This document shows, in pieces, positions 29,368 through 39,127 of a stretch of DNA of 64,000 bases. Source of the DNA: Snodgrassella alvi (lineage in GTDB: Bacteria > Pseudomonadota > Gammaproteobacteria > Burkholderiales > Neisseriaceae); contig NZ_MDVC01000107.1 in the NCBI RefSeq assembly GCF_002777425.1, positions 1 through 64,000 on the forward strand. The letters run 5' to 3'. The position numbers and the translations under genes are program-made. Below the pieces are notes generated by a model. The model made no database searches. It was given only the letters and a program-made list of their open reading frames with translations, and had not been told where the DNA came from. Position 1 is the first letter of the stretch. Each line of letters opens with the position of its first letter.

Positions 29368-30144
29368 TCAGGGCAATACATGCAGGGTTAAACTCTGGTT
29401 GATAGCGCCAGTAAAATTAGCACTGTATTCCCCTGCCACCAGCTTATGGGTCAGAAAAAAGGCACCGGAAGATACCACCTCGCCTGCATGTAAACTCAGG
29501 CCATGCTCAGCCAGCTTTTTCAGCAACCATTGCAAAGCATATAGTGGATTGTCCATCACCGCACTGGCCTGAGCAGTGATCACTGTCTGGTTATCCAGAG
29601 TGAGCTCAACCTGAATATTGCTCAGTGCATCTACCTGTAAATCATGGCCGTCGATACGGTCACCATAGACAATATAACCACCTACTGCACCATCAGCTAC
29701 AATCAGATATTTATTCAGCGCCGGAAACCAGTGTGCAAAGCGAGAGTCGGGAATCTCCATACAGCCGGTTACCCAGACACGCTTTAACAAATCCGCGTCG
29801 CTTATGCCGTAGCTTAAATCAGTTTTGGCAATAAAACCCAGCTCAGCTTCAATCAGTGGCGCATTCATCTGTGTCAGCGACAGCGTGGCCGGTGCACGCA
29901 ATATCTGGCGCTGTTCTAGCTGCCCATACAATGGTTCCTCCATGCGGAGCAGCATCTGGGTAATTTTATTGGTCAGAGAAATTTTATAGCCGCCCAAAGG
30001 CGTAGTCTTGCCAGCAGTAAACATATGCTGTATCTGATAGGCATCATTTATATCACGCACACTTTCAGTATAGCCGAGCATACTTAATGGCTGCTGCTGT
30101 TCGTACGCCTGTAGCAACGATGCAGCCAGTTTCTGATAATCCAT
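29368..30144 (-). CDS. 2-keto-4-pentenoate hydratase/FAH-family protein
   Basis: The 258-residue protein resembles the MhpD/HpaH group of hydratases and decarboxylases, which act on 2-hydroxypenta-2,4-dienoate in aromatic meta-cleavage. It shows GGYKISLTNKITQ near residue 50, IEAELGFIAKTDL near 105 with the metal-binding glutamates, and HAGEVVSSGAFF near 220. No aromatic-degradation gene is present, so the true substrate may differ. It starts 39 bp after metR on the same strand and is probably cotranscribed with it. Confidence 0.82.
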   Translation of the reverse strand: MDYQKLAASLLQAYEQQQPLSMLGYTESVRDINDAYQIQHMFTAGKTTPLGGYKISLTNKITQMLLRMEEPLYGQLEQRQILRAPATLSLTQMNAPLIEAELGFIAKTDLSYGISDADLLKRVWVTGCMEIPDSRFAHWFPALNKYLIVADGAVGGYIVYGDRIDGHDLQVDALSNIQVELTLDNQTVITAQASAVMDNPLYALQWLLKKLAEHGLSLHAGEVVSSGAFFLTHKLVAGEYSANFTGAINQSLTLHVLP

Positions 30145-30183
30145 CCTGCTCCTTTTTGTACCTGCCAGAGTTGCCAGTACAGA

Positions 30184-31116
30184 TTAATCTGGTGTACTGA
30201 GCGGGCTAAGCCCCGGTAAATCGGCAAAACTGCGTTCGCGTACAATCTGGCAGAAATTATCCAGATAGCTTTTATTACCATCAGATTCGCGTATGGCTGC
30301 ATATAGCTCACTTTGCAGCGGTTTATCGCCAATCTGCCGTGCGACCACATAGCCCTTTTCCAGATAGGGCATTACTGTCCAGTAAGGCAAGGCGGCAATA
30401 CCACGCCGGCTTGATACCAGTTGGATAATGGCAATGGTTAACTCACTATTGCGGCGCGCGGGCTGCACACCAGCCGGTTTTAATACCTTGCGCAGTAAAT
30501 CCAGCATATCGTCTGGTACCGGATAAGTGATAAGTGTTTCATCTACAAAATCCTGTGCCTGCCATACGCTTTTAGCGGCCAGCGGATGATCCTTGGCACA
30601 AATACCCACCATTTCATAAGCAAACAGCGGTTGAAAAATAATTCCCGGCTGCGGCGCATATTCAGACACAATCGCCAGATCAGCCCGATGAGTCAGCAAC
30701 AGCCCCACTGGGTCTGCCTGAAAGCCGGACACAATATCCAGCTCCACTTTTGGCCACAGCGGCCGGAAAGCATCCATGGCCGGCATCAGCCAGTCAAAAC
30801 AGGTGTGACATTCCACTGCCACGCGCAGCTCCCCTGCTTCCCCCTCAATAATCTGCGCCATATCCAGCTCGGCTACCGTTACCAGTGGCGTAATTTCGCG
30901 TGCCAGCTGCAACAGACGCACACCAACCGGCGTAAAGTGAATTGGGTTGGACTTACGTTCAAACAGCGGTGTACCATAAAATTGTTCCAGAACACGAATC
31001 TGATGTGACAGCGCAGACTGGGTCAAAAAAACCCGTTTGGCAGCCATTGATACACTACCGGTTTCTTCCAGAGCCAGCAAAGTGCGTAAATGACGCAGTT
31101 CAATAATCGACTCCAT
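30184..31116 (-). CDS. metR: LysR-type regulator MetR
   Basis: Homocysteine-responsive activator of methionine genes. The start at ATG 31116 is supported by AAGGGTGG upstream, giving 310 residues; an in-frame GTG lies three codons earlier. The helix-turn-helix is ELRHLRTLLALEETGSVSMA through TQSALSHQIRVLE, and the effector domain contains ECHTCFDWLMPAMD, a segment characteristic of MetR. It is divergent from metE, the classic MetR target, across a 297-bp gap. The hydratase-like gene follows it. Confidence 0.93.
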   Translation of the reverse strand: MESIIELRHLRTLLALEETGSVSMAAKRVFLTQSALSHQIRVLEQFYGTPLFERKSNPIHFTPVGVRLLQLAREITPLVTVAELDMAQIIEGEAGELRVAVECHTCFDWLMPAMDAFRPLWPKVELDIVSGFQADPVGLLLTHRADLAIVSEYAPQPGIIFQPLFAYEMVGICAKDHPLAAKSVWQAQDFVDETLITYPVPDDMLDLLRKVLKPAGVQPARRNSELTIAIIQLVSSRRGIAALPYWTVMPYLEKGYVVARQIGDKPLQSELYAAIRESDGNKSYLDNFCQIVRERSFADLPGLSPLSTPD

Positions 31117-31292
31117 ATTTTCCACCCTTGATTAGCATTTTAACTACGGACACAAGTTAAAAAATTCATAAACAGCCGCGCTGTTTATAAACAAAAATTA
31201 TATGGCTAACATAATTATCATCTTGCTGGTAGCCACTTATCTGTTTCCAGACTAAACACCTACGTACCATATCATACTCTCGCATTGCATTG

Positions 31293-31307
31293 TACTGAAA
31301 TACAGTA
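31293..31307. promoter_or_regulatory. Palindrome in the metR-metE divergent region
   Basis: TACTG and CAGTA flank AAATA in the 297-bp gap between metR and metE. LysR regulators bind imperfect inverted repeats with T-N11-A; this could be a MetR site. It differs from the enteric MetR consensus TGAANNNNNTTCA, so the assignment is tentative. Confidence 0.35.
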
Positions 31308-31413
31308 TTAAAAATATTCATACGTAACCGCAAAATTTATCGCTTGTCGTCATGTTATAACTCACGCACACTGATAATTATTGAAATTCATCATCGCATA
31401 GGGAGAAATAAAT

Positions 31414-33687
31414 ATGAATACATTCCATCTGTCTGGTTACCCACGTGTTGGCGCCAAACGCGAACTAAAATTTGCGGTTGAAGCCTTCTGGAAAGGTAAT
31501 AAAAGTGAAGCCGAGCTGCGCCAGACTGCCGCCGATATCCGCCAGAAAAACTGGGCTACCCAGATTGCTGCCGGCGCAGACTTGCTGCCTGTAGGTGATT
31601 TTTCCTATTACGACCACGTACTGGATACCCTGTGTGCACTCGGAGCCATTCCCGCACGCTTCGGTTTTGATGCAGCCAAGCTCACACTAAGCCAGTATTT
31701 CGAACTGGCACGCGGTAATGCCACTCAGGTAGCCATGGAAATGACCAAATGGTTTGATACCAACTACCATTACATCGTGCCAGAATGGCATCAGGATACC
31801 AGCTTCAAAGCCAACGCAGCCAACCTGATTGCCCAGATAGAAGAAGCCAAAGCCACCGGTCACGATATCAAACCCACTCTGGTAGGCCCGCTTACCCTAT
31901 TATGGCTGGGTAAAGAAAAAGATGCCGGCCATAACCGGCTGCAATTATTGCCGCGCCTGTTGCCTGAATACCAGAAACTTTTACGTGAACTGGCCAATGC
32001 TGGTGTTGACTGGATTCAGATTGACGAACCGATTCTTGCCGTCGATATTGCCCCCGAATGGCTGGATGCTTTCGCACCTACCTATCAGGAGCTGGCCATC
32101 ACCGGTACCCGCATCATTATCGGTACTTATTTTGGCAGTGTTGCCGAACATCTTAATTTACTCAAAAGCCTGCCAGTAAACGGCGTACATATCGATTGCG
32201 TACGCGCACCGGAACAACTGGCCGAATTTGCCAACGCATGGCCGGAAAACAAAGTACTGTCTGTTGGCCTGATTGACGGACGCAACGTCTGGCGTGCCAA
32301 TCTGCGTGAAGTGATTGATTTACTCGCACCAGTTGCTACCCAGCTAGGCAACAATTTGTGGATTGCCCCGAGCTGTTCATTGTTACACAGTCCGCAGGAT
32401 TTAAGCGTAGAAGAGAAACTTAACCCCGAAATCAGAAACTGGCTTGCCTTTGCTGCCCAGAAATTGCGGGAGCTGGGCATCATCAAACAGGCACTGGCAC
32501 ACGGTAAAGACACCGTACAGGAAGCACTTGCTGCTTCCGATGCGGCTGCTGCCGGACGCAAAACCAGCAAACTGATTCATAATGACAAGGTTGCAGAGCG
32601 CGTAGCCAGCCTGCGCGCTCATGCCGACCAACGCCACAGTCCGTTTGCACAGCGGATTGAAAAACAGCAGGCATGGATGAATCTGCCCTTGCTGCCAACC
32701 ACAACCATTGGTTCCTTCCCACAGACTCAGGAAATCCGTCAGGCACGTGCAGCCTTTAAAAAGGGCGAGCTGAGCGCGGCTGATTACGAAGCCGCCATGA
32801 AAAAAGACATTGCCTACTGTGTTAAACAGCAGGAACAACTGGATATCGATGTACTGGTGCATGGTGAAGCCGAGCGCAACGATATGGTCGAATACTTTGG
32901 TGAGCAACTGGATGGCTACTGCTTCACCCAGTATGGCTGGGTGCAAAGCTACGGTTCCCGCTGCGTTAAACCGCCGATTATTTTTGGTGATGTTGCACGC
33001 CCCAAAGCCATGACCGTTGCCTGGTCTGCCTATGCCCAGTCTCTGACCAAACGGCCGATGAAAGGTATGTTAACTGGCCCCGTAACCATGATGAAATGGA
33101 GCTTTGTGCGTAACGATGTACCATTGAGTCTGGTATGCAAACAAATTGCGCTGGCACTGAACGACGAAGTGCTGGATCTGGAAAAAGCCGGCATCCGCGT
33201 TATCCAGATTGATGAGCCAGCCATTCGTGAAGCCTTGCCGCTGAAACGTGCACAATGGGATGAATATCTGGCCTGGGCATGTGAATCATTCCGCCTTACC
33301 TCAACTGATGCCGACGACAGCACTCAGATTCACACCCATATGTGCTATTCCGAATTCAACGACATACTGCCCGCCATTGCCAGCATGGATGCCGATGTAA
33401 TTACCATTGAAACCTCACGTTCCGATATGGAATTACTGGATGCCTTTGTGAAATTCAGCTATCCGAATGACATCGGTCCCGGTGTTTACGATATCCACAG
33501 CCCGCGTGTACCTACCGAAGCAGAAGTAGAACACCTGCTGCGTAAAGCACTGAAAGTAATCGACCAACGGCGTTTATGGGTAAATCCAGATTGCGGCCTG
33601 AAAACCCGAGGCTGGCCAGAAACCACCGCAGCACTGGAAGTGATGGTGAAAGTAACCAAAAAACTGCGTGCCGAATTAAACGCCTAA
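31414..33687 (+). CDS. metE: Cobalamin-independent methionine synthase
   Basis: Zinc enzyme transferring a methyl group from 5-methyltetrahydropteroyltriglutamate to homocysteine. The 757 residues match MetE (about 753). The N-terminal domain opens [21 protein letters not shown]; the catalytic C-terminal barrel starts near [13 protein letters not shown] (about residue 425). Zinc ligands are visible in HTHMCYSEF, the ITIETSRS strand and [12 protein letters not shown] well-spaced AGGGAG precedes the ATG. Divergent metR indicates homocysteine-dependent control. A terminator follows at 33712. Confidence 0.97.
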   Translation: MNTFHLSGYPRVGAKRELKFAVEAFWKGNKSEAELRQTAADIRQKNWATQIAAGADLLPVGDFSYYDHVLDTLCALGAIPARFGFDAAKLTLSQYFELARGNATQVAMEMTKWFDTNYHYIVPEWHQDTSFKANAANLIAQIEEAKATGHDIKPTLVGPLTLLWLGKEKDAGHNRLQLLPRLLPEYQKLLRELANAGVDWIQIDEPILAVDIAPEWLDAFAPTYQELAITGTRIIIGTYFGSVAEHLNLLKSLPVNGVHIDCVRAPEQLAEFANAWPENKVLSVGLIDGRNVWRANLREVIDLLAPVATQLGNNLWIAPSCSLLHSPQDLSVEEKLNPEIRNWLAFAAQKLRELGIIKQALAHGKDTVQEALAASDAAAAGRKTSKLIHNDKVAERVASLRAHADQRHSPFAQRIEKQQAWMNLPLLPTTTIGSFPQTQEIRQARAAFKKGELSAADYEAAMKKDIAYCVKQQEQLDIDVLVHGEAERNDMVEYFGEQLDGYCFTQYGWVQSYGSRCVKPPIIFGDVARPKAMTVAWSAYAQSLTKRPMKGMLTGPVTMMKWSFVRNDVPLSLVCKQIALALNDEVLDLEKAGIRVIQIDEPAIREALPLKRAQWDEYLAWACESFRLTSTDADDSTQIHTHMCYSEFNDILPAIASMDADVITIETSRSDMELLDAFVKFSYPNDIGPGVYDIHSPRVPTEAEVEHLLRKALKVIDQRRLWVNPDCGLKTRGWPETTAALEVMVKVTKKLRAELNA

Positions 33688-33711
33688 ACCCCGCTTAGCC
33701 CTGCACAACCC

Positions 33712-33741
33712 AACCGCTCCGGCACAACCGGGGCGGTTTTC
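33712..33741 (+). terminator. Rho-independent terminator of metE
   Basis: Arms AACCGCTCCGG and CCGGGGCGGTT (one mismatch) around CACAA are followed by TTTTC, 25 bp after the metE stop. Confidence 0.85.
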
Positions 33742-34252
33742 TGTATCCGCTTGCTAAATTAACGCTCAGGAAAAGACCAATAAATAATTAATTAAATAAT
33801 CCAATCGGAATAAAATGCACATATAAAAGCCCCTGTATTATTCAGGCACATTTCCTCAATAAATATACAGTCATGCTACATAATGGCTATAAAGCCGTAA
33901 CAAAAATGTAACGTAAGCCACCACTTTAATTTAATGCAAGCCACTTTCGCTATACTGGTAAACAGACCAGCATACACACCGCCAATCTTGGGTACAGGAT
34001 TATATTGTTGCAAGCTGAAAATATTGCAGCTCTTTAATAAAGCATCCTGTTACAGCCGATATCACGCATAGGGCACAAAGCATTTAAAATGCATAATCTT
34101 ATGCCTTTTGCCCATTGCGGTATATGAGTTGATACAGTGAAAAAAGCGATTTAAGCGTTGTTTTACTTCTGACTGAATTGAGAAATTATTATCTGAATCA
34201 ATATCGATTGTGACCTTAATATTGATTCATCAATGTAACCGAATAATAGACC
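33742..34252. other. Gene-free stretch before the acquired cassette
   Basis: About 510 bp with no credible ORF on either strand. Base composition shifts to AT-rich. It marks the left side of the LysR/oxidoreductase/SDR cassette. No direct repeats, integrase gene or tRNA could be recognised at this edge. Confidence 0.4.
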
Positions 34253-35143
34253 CTAAGACATAGAATCAAGCACAAACTCAATAAAAGTATTAAGCTTTGA
34301 TGGCCGTTGCCTGTCGGCAGGATAAAGTAAATGTACTTCTCTTGCTGGTGGTAAAAAATTTTGTAATATGGGTAGTAATTTATTTTGTGTGATAGCCTCT
34401 CTAAGCATAGATTCAGGTAGCATGGTGATACCTAATCCTTCGACTGCTGCGGTTGCTAACGCCAAAGTATCATTGCTTGTCAACGAACCTGATATGGGAA
34501 GGTGAACTAACTTTCCATTAATCGTAAAAGGCCAAAGATAATCTTTTTTACTTGGATTAACATACTGATAAATCAGGCACTGATGTTTTTTTATATCATT
34601 GGGAACAGATGGCACACCATATTGAGCCAGATAACTGGGCGAAGCCGCAAAAATGAGTTGATAAGGATTTAGTTTACGAGCAATTAAACCTGAATCAGTT
34701 AATTCACCAACGCGAAACACAATATCAAAATTTTCCTGAACTAAATCAACATAGCGATCATTCAATTGAATATCCACACTCATTTTTGGATAGCGTTTCA
34801 TAAAATGGCTTATTACTGGTATTACATTAAAATGTCCGTAGCTTACCGGAGCACTAATTTTTAAATTTCCCCTCGGTTCATCACTATATTGTTGTGCAAG
34901 CGTTTTAGTTGCTTTAATTTCTCCTAAAATAAACAAACATCTTTCATAATATTGTTTGCCAAACTCGGTAAGATTTTGCGACCGAGTTGTTCTATTTAAT
35001 AGCTTTAAGCCCAAATAATTTTCTAAAAATACAATATATTTAGCGATCATTTGTGGTGATGTATTTAATGAAATAGACGTCGCCGCAAAAGAACCGGTTT
35101 TCACGGTCAAGACAAATGCCTCCATACATCTAAATAAATCCAT
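34253..35143 (-). CDS. LysR-type transcriptional regulator
   Basis: The 296-residue protein has the LysR layout: an N-terminal winged helix (MDLFRCMEAFVLTVKTGSFA, PQMIAKYIVFLENYLGLKLLNRTTR) and a periplasmic-binding-like effector domain from about residue 90 (GNLKISAPVSYGHFNVIPVI). The usual SQPAVS-type recognition segment is diverged to NTSPQMIAKYI. It is divergent, with a 99-bp gap, from the dinucleotide-binding oxidoreductase and SDR genes, which it probably controls. Codon use is AT-richer than in flanking core genes. The inducer is unknown. Confidence 0.9.
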   Translation of the reverse strand: MDLFRCMEAFVLTVKTGSFAATSISLNTSPQMIAKYIVFLENYLGLKLLNRTTRSQNLTEFGKQYYERCLFILGEIKATKTLAQQYSDEPRGNLKISAPVSYGHFNVIPVISHFMKRYPKMSVDIQLNDRYVDLVQENFDIVFRVGELTDSGLIARKLNPYQLIFAASPSYLAQYGVPSVPNDIKKHQCLIYQYVNPSKKDYLWPFTINGKLVHLPISGSLTSNDTLALATAAVEGLGITMLPESMLREAITQNKLLPILQNFLPPAREVHLLYPADRQRPSKLNTFIEFVLDSMS

Positions 35144-35242
35144 ATTGCCAACTCTAAGTTGTTAGTAAATCAATTATAACAATATTTATTATGTTTTAAT
35201 TTGTAATGATAATGCAAATAACTGTCCAAAAAAGGAAATATT

Positions 35243-35905
35243 ATGCTGAAAAAGATTGGTATTATTGGTGCAGGATTTGTCGGCCAAGCCTGTGCGACCA
35301 TATTTATGCGGGCAGGCTATCAGATTATGTTAAGTAACTCACGAGATAAAAATACACTATTTAGTGCGGGCAGTAACATAGGTTGTCAAATTGGCAGTCG
35401 AGATGAAGCCATTGAATTTGGAAATGTTATTTTGATCGCGATTCCATTTATTAATTATTCACAACTACCCGCTGATTTAATGGATAATAAAATAGTGCTT
35501 GATGCAATGAACTATTATCCTAATCGTGACGGGCATTTTCAGCAATTAGATAACTATGAAATCACAACCAGTGAATTGGTTGCTCAGCATCTTTCTAAAT
35601 CCAAAATTGTTAAAGTCTTTAATGCAATTCTGGCAAAAGATATTGTTAAAGATGCCAAACCAGATAATAAGTTGAATAGAAGAGCAATCCCTGTGGCTGG
35701 CAATGATTTAGCAGCCAAACAAACTGTTTTTAATTTACTCGAACATGTCGGCTATGATTATGTTGATGTTGGTCTTTTATCTGATAGCTGGAAATTTGAA
35801 CGGGCTAAGCCTGCGTATTGCTTCCCATTAAATGTTCAACAGTTACATGATGCACTAAAGCAAGCACAAAGAGACATCGAATTACCAGAAAATTCATGGA
35901 AATAA
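35243..35905 (+). CDS. NADPH-dependent F420 reductase-like oxidoreductase
   Basis: The 220-residue protein begins with a Rossmann fold, KKIGIIGAGFVGQACATIFMRAGY (GxGxxG at about residues 9-14), followed by SNSRD at the end of the second strand, a position favouring NADP. The overall pattern, with AIPFINYSQLPADL and a late VAGNDLAAKQTVFNLLEHVGYDYVDVGLL, fits the F420_oxidored/NAD(P)-binding family. Neisseriaceae are not known to make F420, so NADP-dependent metabolism of another substrate is more likely. It is followed by the SDR gene 64 bp later and is divergent from a LysR gene. Confidence 0.82.
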   Translation: MLKKIGIIGAGFVGQACATIFMRAGYQIMLSNSRDKNTLFSAGSNIGCQIGSRDEAIEFGNVILIAIPFINYSQLPADLMDNKIVLDAMNYYPNRDGHFQQLDNYEITTSELVAQHLSKSKIVKVFNAILAKDIVKDAKPDNKLNRRAIPVAGNDLAAKQTVFNLLEHVGYDYVDVGLLSDSWKFERAKPAYCFPLNVQQLHDALKQAQRDIELPENSWK

Positions 35906-35969
35906 GTGATTAAAAATTTGAATATTACTAATCAATAATCATAAATTATTATAAAAAGGTAAATAAGAT

Positions 35970-36758
35970 ATGAAAAGCAGAGATAATAAATATACTGTTA
36001 TCACCGGTGCCAGCTCTGGAATAGGCTATGCAACAGCCATCGCTTTTGCCAAGCGAGATAAAAACCTTATTGTGATCGCCAGACGGAAAGAAAAACTGGA
36101 AGCATTAAAGCAAGAAATAACAAGCATTAATGCTAATGTAGAGGTTATGATTAAAGTATGCGATTTATCCAGCGCGACAAATACTCATTCGCTATTTGAT
36201 GATTTAGAAAACTATTTTATCGAAACGTGGATAAATAATGCCGGATTCGGACATTATGGAAGCGTTAAAGATCAGGATTTAGATAAAATAGAAACCATGC
36301 TTCATCTCAACATTGAAGCATTAACAATTCTCTCTACCCGTTATGTCAGTAAATATCAAAATGAGCCAGGCACTCAAATTATTAATATTTCATCGCGTGG
36401 AGGATATACAATCGTACCCAATGCGGTTACCTATTGTGCCACTAAATTTTATGTTAATGCCTTTACTGAGGGATTGGCACATGAATTAAAGCAGGCTAAA
36501 GCCAAATTGGTGGCAAAAGTACTTGCACCTGCTGCAACAGAAACAGAATTTGGTCACGTAGCAAATAACACATTTAAATATGATTATAAAAAACAGTTTA
36601 ATCAGTTTCATACAGCCGATCAAATGGCGGGCTTTTTAATAGCACTTTATGATAGCGATAAAACGATTGGTGAAATCAGTACCAAAGACTTTTCATTTAG
36701 TCTAAAAGATGGCGTTTTGCCTTATTCTGATAATCCTTTGCAGAATCAAAAATCCTAA
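35970..36758 (+). CDS. Short-chain dehydrogenase/reductase
   Basis: Classical SDR of 262 residues. The cofactor loop is TGASSGIGYATA (about residues 12-23), with ARRKEK at the second strand suggesting NADPH preference; the NNAGFG motif is near 89, the catalytic serine is in IINISSRG, and the catalytic pair is YCATK (about 153-157). A start-proximal AAAGG supports the ATG. It forms an operon with the preceding oxidoreductase under the divergent LysR gene. The substrate cannot be inferred. Confidence 0.92.
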   Translation: MKSRDNKYTVITGASSGIGYATAIAFAKRDKNLIVIARRKEKLEALKQEITSINANVEVMIKVCDLSSATNTHSLFDDLENYFIETWINNAGFGHYGSVKDQDLDKIETMLHLNIEALTILSTRYVSKYQNEPGTQIINISSRGGYTIVPNAVTYCATKFYVNAFTEGLAHELKQAKAKLVAKVLAPAATETEFGHVANNTFKYDYKKQFNQFHTADQMAGFLIALYDSDKTIGEISTKDFSFSLKDGVLPYSDNPLQNQKS

Positions 36759-36799
36759 TTGCTATTTGCTTAACACTAAATGATATTTTCAACCTGAAA

Positions 36800-36830
36800 C
36801 ATCTTAACAAGCATTGTGCTTGTTAAGATG
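36800..36830 (+). terminator. Strong hairpin after the SDR gene
   Basis: A perfect 14-bp stem, CATCTTAACAAGCA/TGCTTGTTAAGATG with a 3-nt loop, lies 41 bp after the SDR stop. It is followed by TTGG rather than a T-run, so it may terminate inefficiently or stabilise the transcript end. Confidence 0.6.
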
Positions 36831-37176
36831 TTGGTTAAAAATCAAAAATTACCAAATCCGTATACATGCCCAAACAGCATTAGGTGGTGATAGCAGATAA
36901 ACACCATCACTATTATTTTGAATACTTAAACAAAGCACTATACTTTCTGGAATCCCAAAACACATTCTGCGTGATAGCAAGTTGGTAATCACAATGATTA
37001 ATTATCCAGTTAATACGTCTAGATTAGGATAATATAATGTGATGTCGGAAATTACATTACAGGTTGATTACCCATATCTAACATCAATTGTAATCATTTA
37101 TAAGCTCATGACAAAAGTTGGTGGCTTTAATTATTGCCATAAACATATTAATATTGCTGCGTCTTTTTCTTCAGTT
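36831..37176. other. AT-rich non-coding stretch with a possible coding scrap
   Basis: No intact gene is seen. On the minus strand a 38-codon frame (about 36861-36974, beginning MCFGIPESIVLC) looks protein-like but has no visible ribosome binding site. It may be part of the gene debris that fills 36.8-38.2 kb. Confidence 0.25.
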
Positions 37177-37366
37177 CTACTGGTTATTAGTATTTTGCTG
37201 GCCGGCTTCTTCGTTATTCGAGTCTGTTTGTACTTTAAATTTTTTGACATTTTCAAGTGCAGCTGAAGCCATTCTGCTCATGGTTTCCCTGAGGATTTTT
37301 CCATCATCTAAGCTTATTATATGAAAAGAATAACCAAATTAAAATCAGGACAAGGGTGAAATTCAT
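37177..37366 (-). pseudogene. Small membrane-protein gene, apparently frameshifted
   Basis: Read on the minus strand, an ATG at 37366 opens a hydrophobic start (MNFTLVLILIWLFFSYNKLR) that stops at 37304. A second frame, overlapping at the junction, continues as a soluble charged tail (DDGKILRETMSRMASAALEN ... NNQ) to a stop at 37177. Joined by a single frame change they would give a membrane-anchored protein of about 62 residues. The two halves could instead be unrelated. No family is recognised. Confidence 0.35.
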
Positions 37367-37820
37367 TAGCAAAAATTGAAAAAATTATTTATAATCAAAT
37401 TTTTATAATTGAAACGTTTGATACCTGCCATTATTAAGCGTGCAAAAGAACACAGTGCAAATTAGCTTGTTATTAATTTGACTTTAATAAATTATTTTCA
37501 ATAAACTCTTAATATTAATATATATATTTCATTTTTTATAATCTAGCTGAACTATCCGTTGATATACAGTTAAAAAGTAGAAAAATTTCTAGCATAAAAA
37601 CATAAAAGAGGATCAAATATGAAAAATGACTGAGTGCCAAAGCGTATCCATATTAGAAGCATAAGCTGTATTTCCCATAATAAAATCTACTCTAAAAATG
37701 GCATGGATAATTCACTTTTTTATCCATAATGAAAAAATATGAGGTATGAAGACACTGATATTAGATTATGAATGGTTTTTAGGAACCAAAAACGGAAACT
37801 TAAATAGATATTTGCGAAAC
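37367..37820. other. AT-rich stretch without an intact gene
   Basis: Around 37619 a ribosome-binding-like AGAGG is followed by an ATG whose frame stops after four codons. A 26-codon plus-strand frame at about 37746 (MKTLILDYEWFLGTK) looks protein-like but is too short to call. The stretch is probably degraded coding DNA. Confidence 0.3.
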
Positions 37821-38118
37821 TCATTTTAAAACCAAAGCTTCATGAAGAAATCGTAAAAATTTAACGGCTTCACCATAAGTATCGCATTGAGTGCTAGATT
37901 GGTTTTTTAACCATCTGTTCAAAGCTCAATCGAAACTAAACTATTAGTTGCTATATGCCATACTAATTTAACGATAAAATTTTCATGTTTATCGTGTCAG
38001 ATTTAAAAATTTAACCATTATGTTTTATACCCGTTTCTTGGTTAAATACAGCGGTTAGATTTTTAGAAGTACCAACAGATATTGCTGAGTATGGGTAATA
38101 ATTAATTGTGCTGCTTAA
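37821..38118 (-). pseudogene. Decayed coding fragment, possibly integrase N-terminus
   Basis: On the minus strand three consecutive frames carry protein-like text with stops between: INYYPYSAISVGTSKNLTAV, then NFIVKLVWHIATNSLVSIEL, then NRWLKNQSSTQCDTYGEAVK followed by FLRFLHEALVLK and a stop at 37821. The last part resembles the SAM-like core-binding region of tyrosine recombinases (TYGEAVKFLRFL), but no catalytic domain follows. It is best described as a frame-broken remnant. Its presence beside an AT-rich cassette suggests past mobile DNA. Confidence 0.35.
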
Positions 38119-38175
38119 TTAGCATTAAATTTCAGCTATTGATTTTACCCTGTTTTTAACAAAATTAACCTGAAT

Positions 38176-38206
38176 AAAAACGCAGACTGCCACATAGGCA
38201 GTCTGC
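38176..38206 (-). terminator. Terminator of the bioH-bioC-patatin unit
   Basis: A perfect 10-bp stem, GCAGACTGCC/GGCAGTCTGC with a 5-nt loop, is followed on the minus strand by GTTTTTATT, 25 bp beyond the patatin stop codon. Confidence 0.88.
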
Positions 38207-38230
38207 ACCGGCTGTTTTTAATTTATATAC

Positions 38231-39121
38231 CTAGTTAACCTGATATTTGGCCAGTACCGCCCGAATCTGTGGTAAAGCAGCACGTGCTGCCTGTTCACCT
38301 AGCTGGATAGCCTGAGTTTTCTGGTCAAAGCCGCCAACAGTACCCAGCTTCTGTACCTGTGGACTGATAATCACCTGTGCTTTACCCAGCTCGCTGCTTA
38401 GCGCTGATGCACTCATGATGTTAAGGCTCTGGTCGAGGTAAGAGAAAAAACCTTCGCTGGTCAGACGTGCGGGTTTGGCCGAGATATCTACAGCAATCAC
38501 CACATTGGCGCCAAGCTGTCTGGCAGCACTAACGGGCACGGGGGCAACCAGACCGCCATCGACAAAACGCTTATTACCGATAACAGCAGGCTGAAAAATA
38601 TTGGGAATACTGGCAGAAGCCCGTACCGCCTGCCCAGCATTGCCACTGGTGAAAACCGCCATGCGCCCAGTACCAAATTCAGTGGCTACTGCGCCAAAGC
38701 GGATAGGAAATTGCTGAATCGGTTTATTACGTACTTTGGCATTGATGTAATCTTGCAGTTTCTGCCCTTTGATAAAGCCGGAAGTAGACAGTACCGGATC
38801 GACCAGATCGGATTTATTCAGTATTTCGGCTTCCAGCTCCAGCCGGTCGGGGCTCATACCGGAAGCGTACATGCTGCCCACAAGCGCTCCGGCACTGGTA
38901 CCGGTAACAACACGTACCGGAATGTGATTTTCCTGTAACACCTTAATGACGCCAATATGGGCAAACCCTTTGGAAACGCCCCCACCAAGTGCCAGCCCGA
39001 TAACGGCGCGAGGCTTGGCAGGTGCCGGCGGTGTGGCCGGAGCAGTGCTTTTGCAGGCAGTAATGGTAATAAATGTGGTAATAATCAGTACGCTATTGCG
39101 CAGCAACGCTGTGAATTTCAT
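38231..39121 (-). CDS. Patatin-like phospholipase lipoprotein
   Basis: The 296-residue product has a lipoprotein signal peptide with the lipobox ITAC (cysteine about residue 23) and a proline/alanine linker, then a patatin domain: GLALGGGVSKGFAHIGVI (oxyanion hole), GTSAGALVGSMYASG (nucleophile serine) and FVDGGLVAPVPVSAAR (catalytic aspartate). It resembles RssA-type and NTE-like bacterial esterases, but is envelope-anchored. It starts 6 bp after bioC in the bioH-bioC-patatin unit. The biotin link is unexplained; a role in lipid turnover is inference. Confidence 0.92.
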   Translation of the reverse strand: MKFTALLRNSVLIITTFITITACKSTAPATPPAPAKPRAVIGLALGGGVSKGFAHIGVIKVLQENHIPVRVVTGTSAGALVGSMYASGMSPDRLELEAEILNKSDLVDPVLSTSGFIKGQKLQDYINAKVRNKPIQQFPIRFGAVATEFGTGRMAVFTSGNAGQAVRASASIPNIFQPAVIGNKRFVDGGLVAPVPVSAARQLGANVVIAVDISAKPARLTSEGFFSYLDQSLNIMSASALSSELGKAQVIISPQVQKLGTVGGFDQKTQAIQLGEQAARAALPQIRAVLAKYQVN

Positions 39122-39127
39122 ATGATA

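Noticed and set aside
31117-31413. Cobalamin or SAM riboswitch before metE
   Set aside because: No B12-box or S-box core is visible; regulation by divergent metR is the simpler explanation.
37039-37266. 75-codon hydrophobic plus-strand frame
   Set aside because: It overlaps the more protein-like minus-strand fragment at 37177-37366 and has no ribosome binding site.
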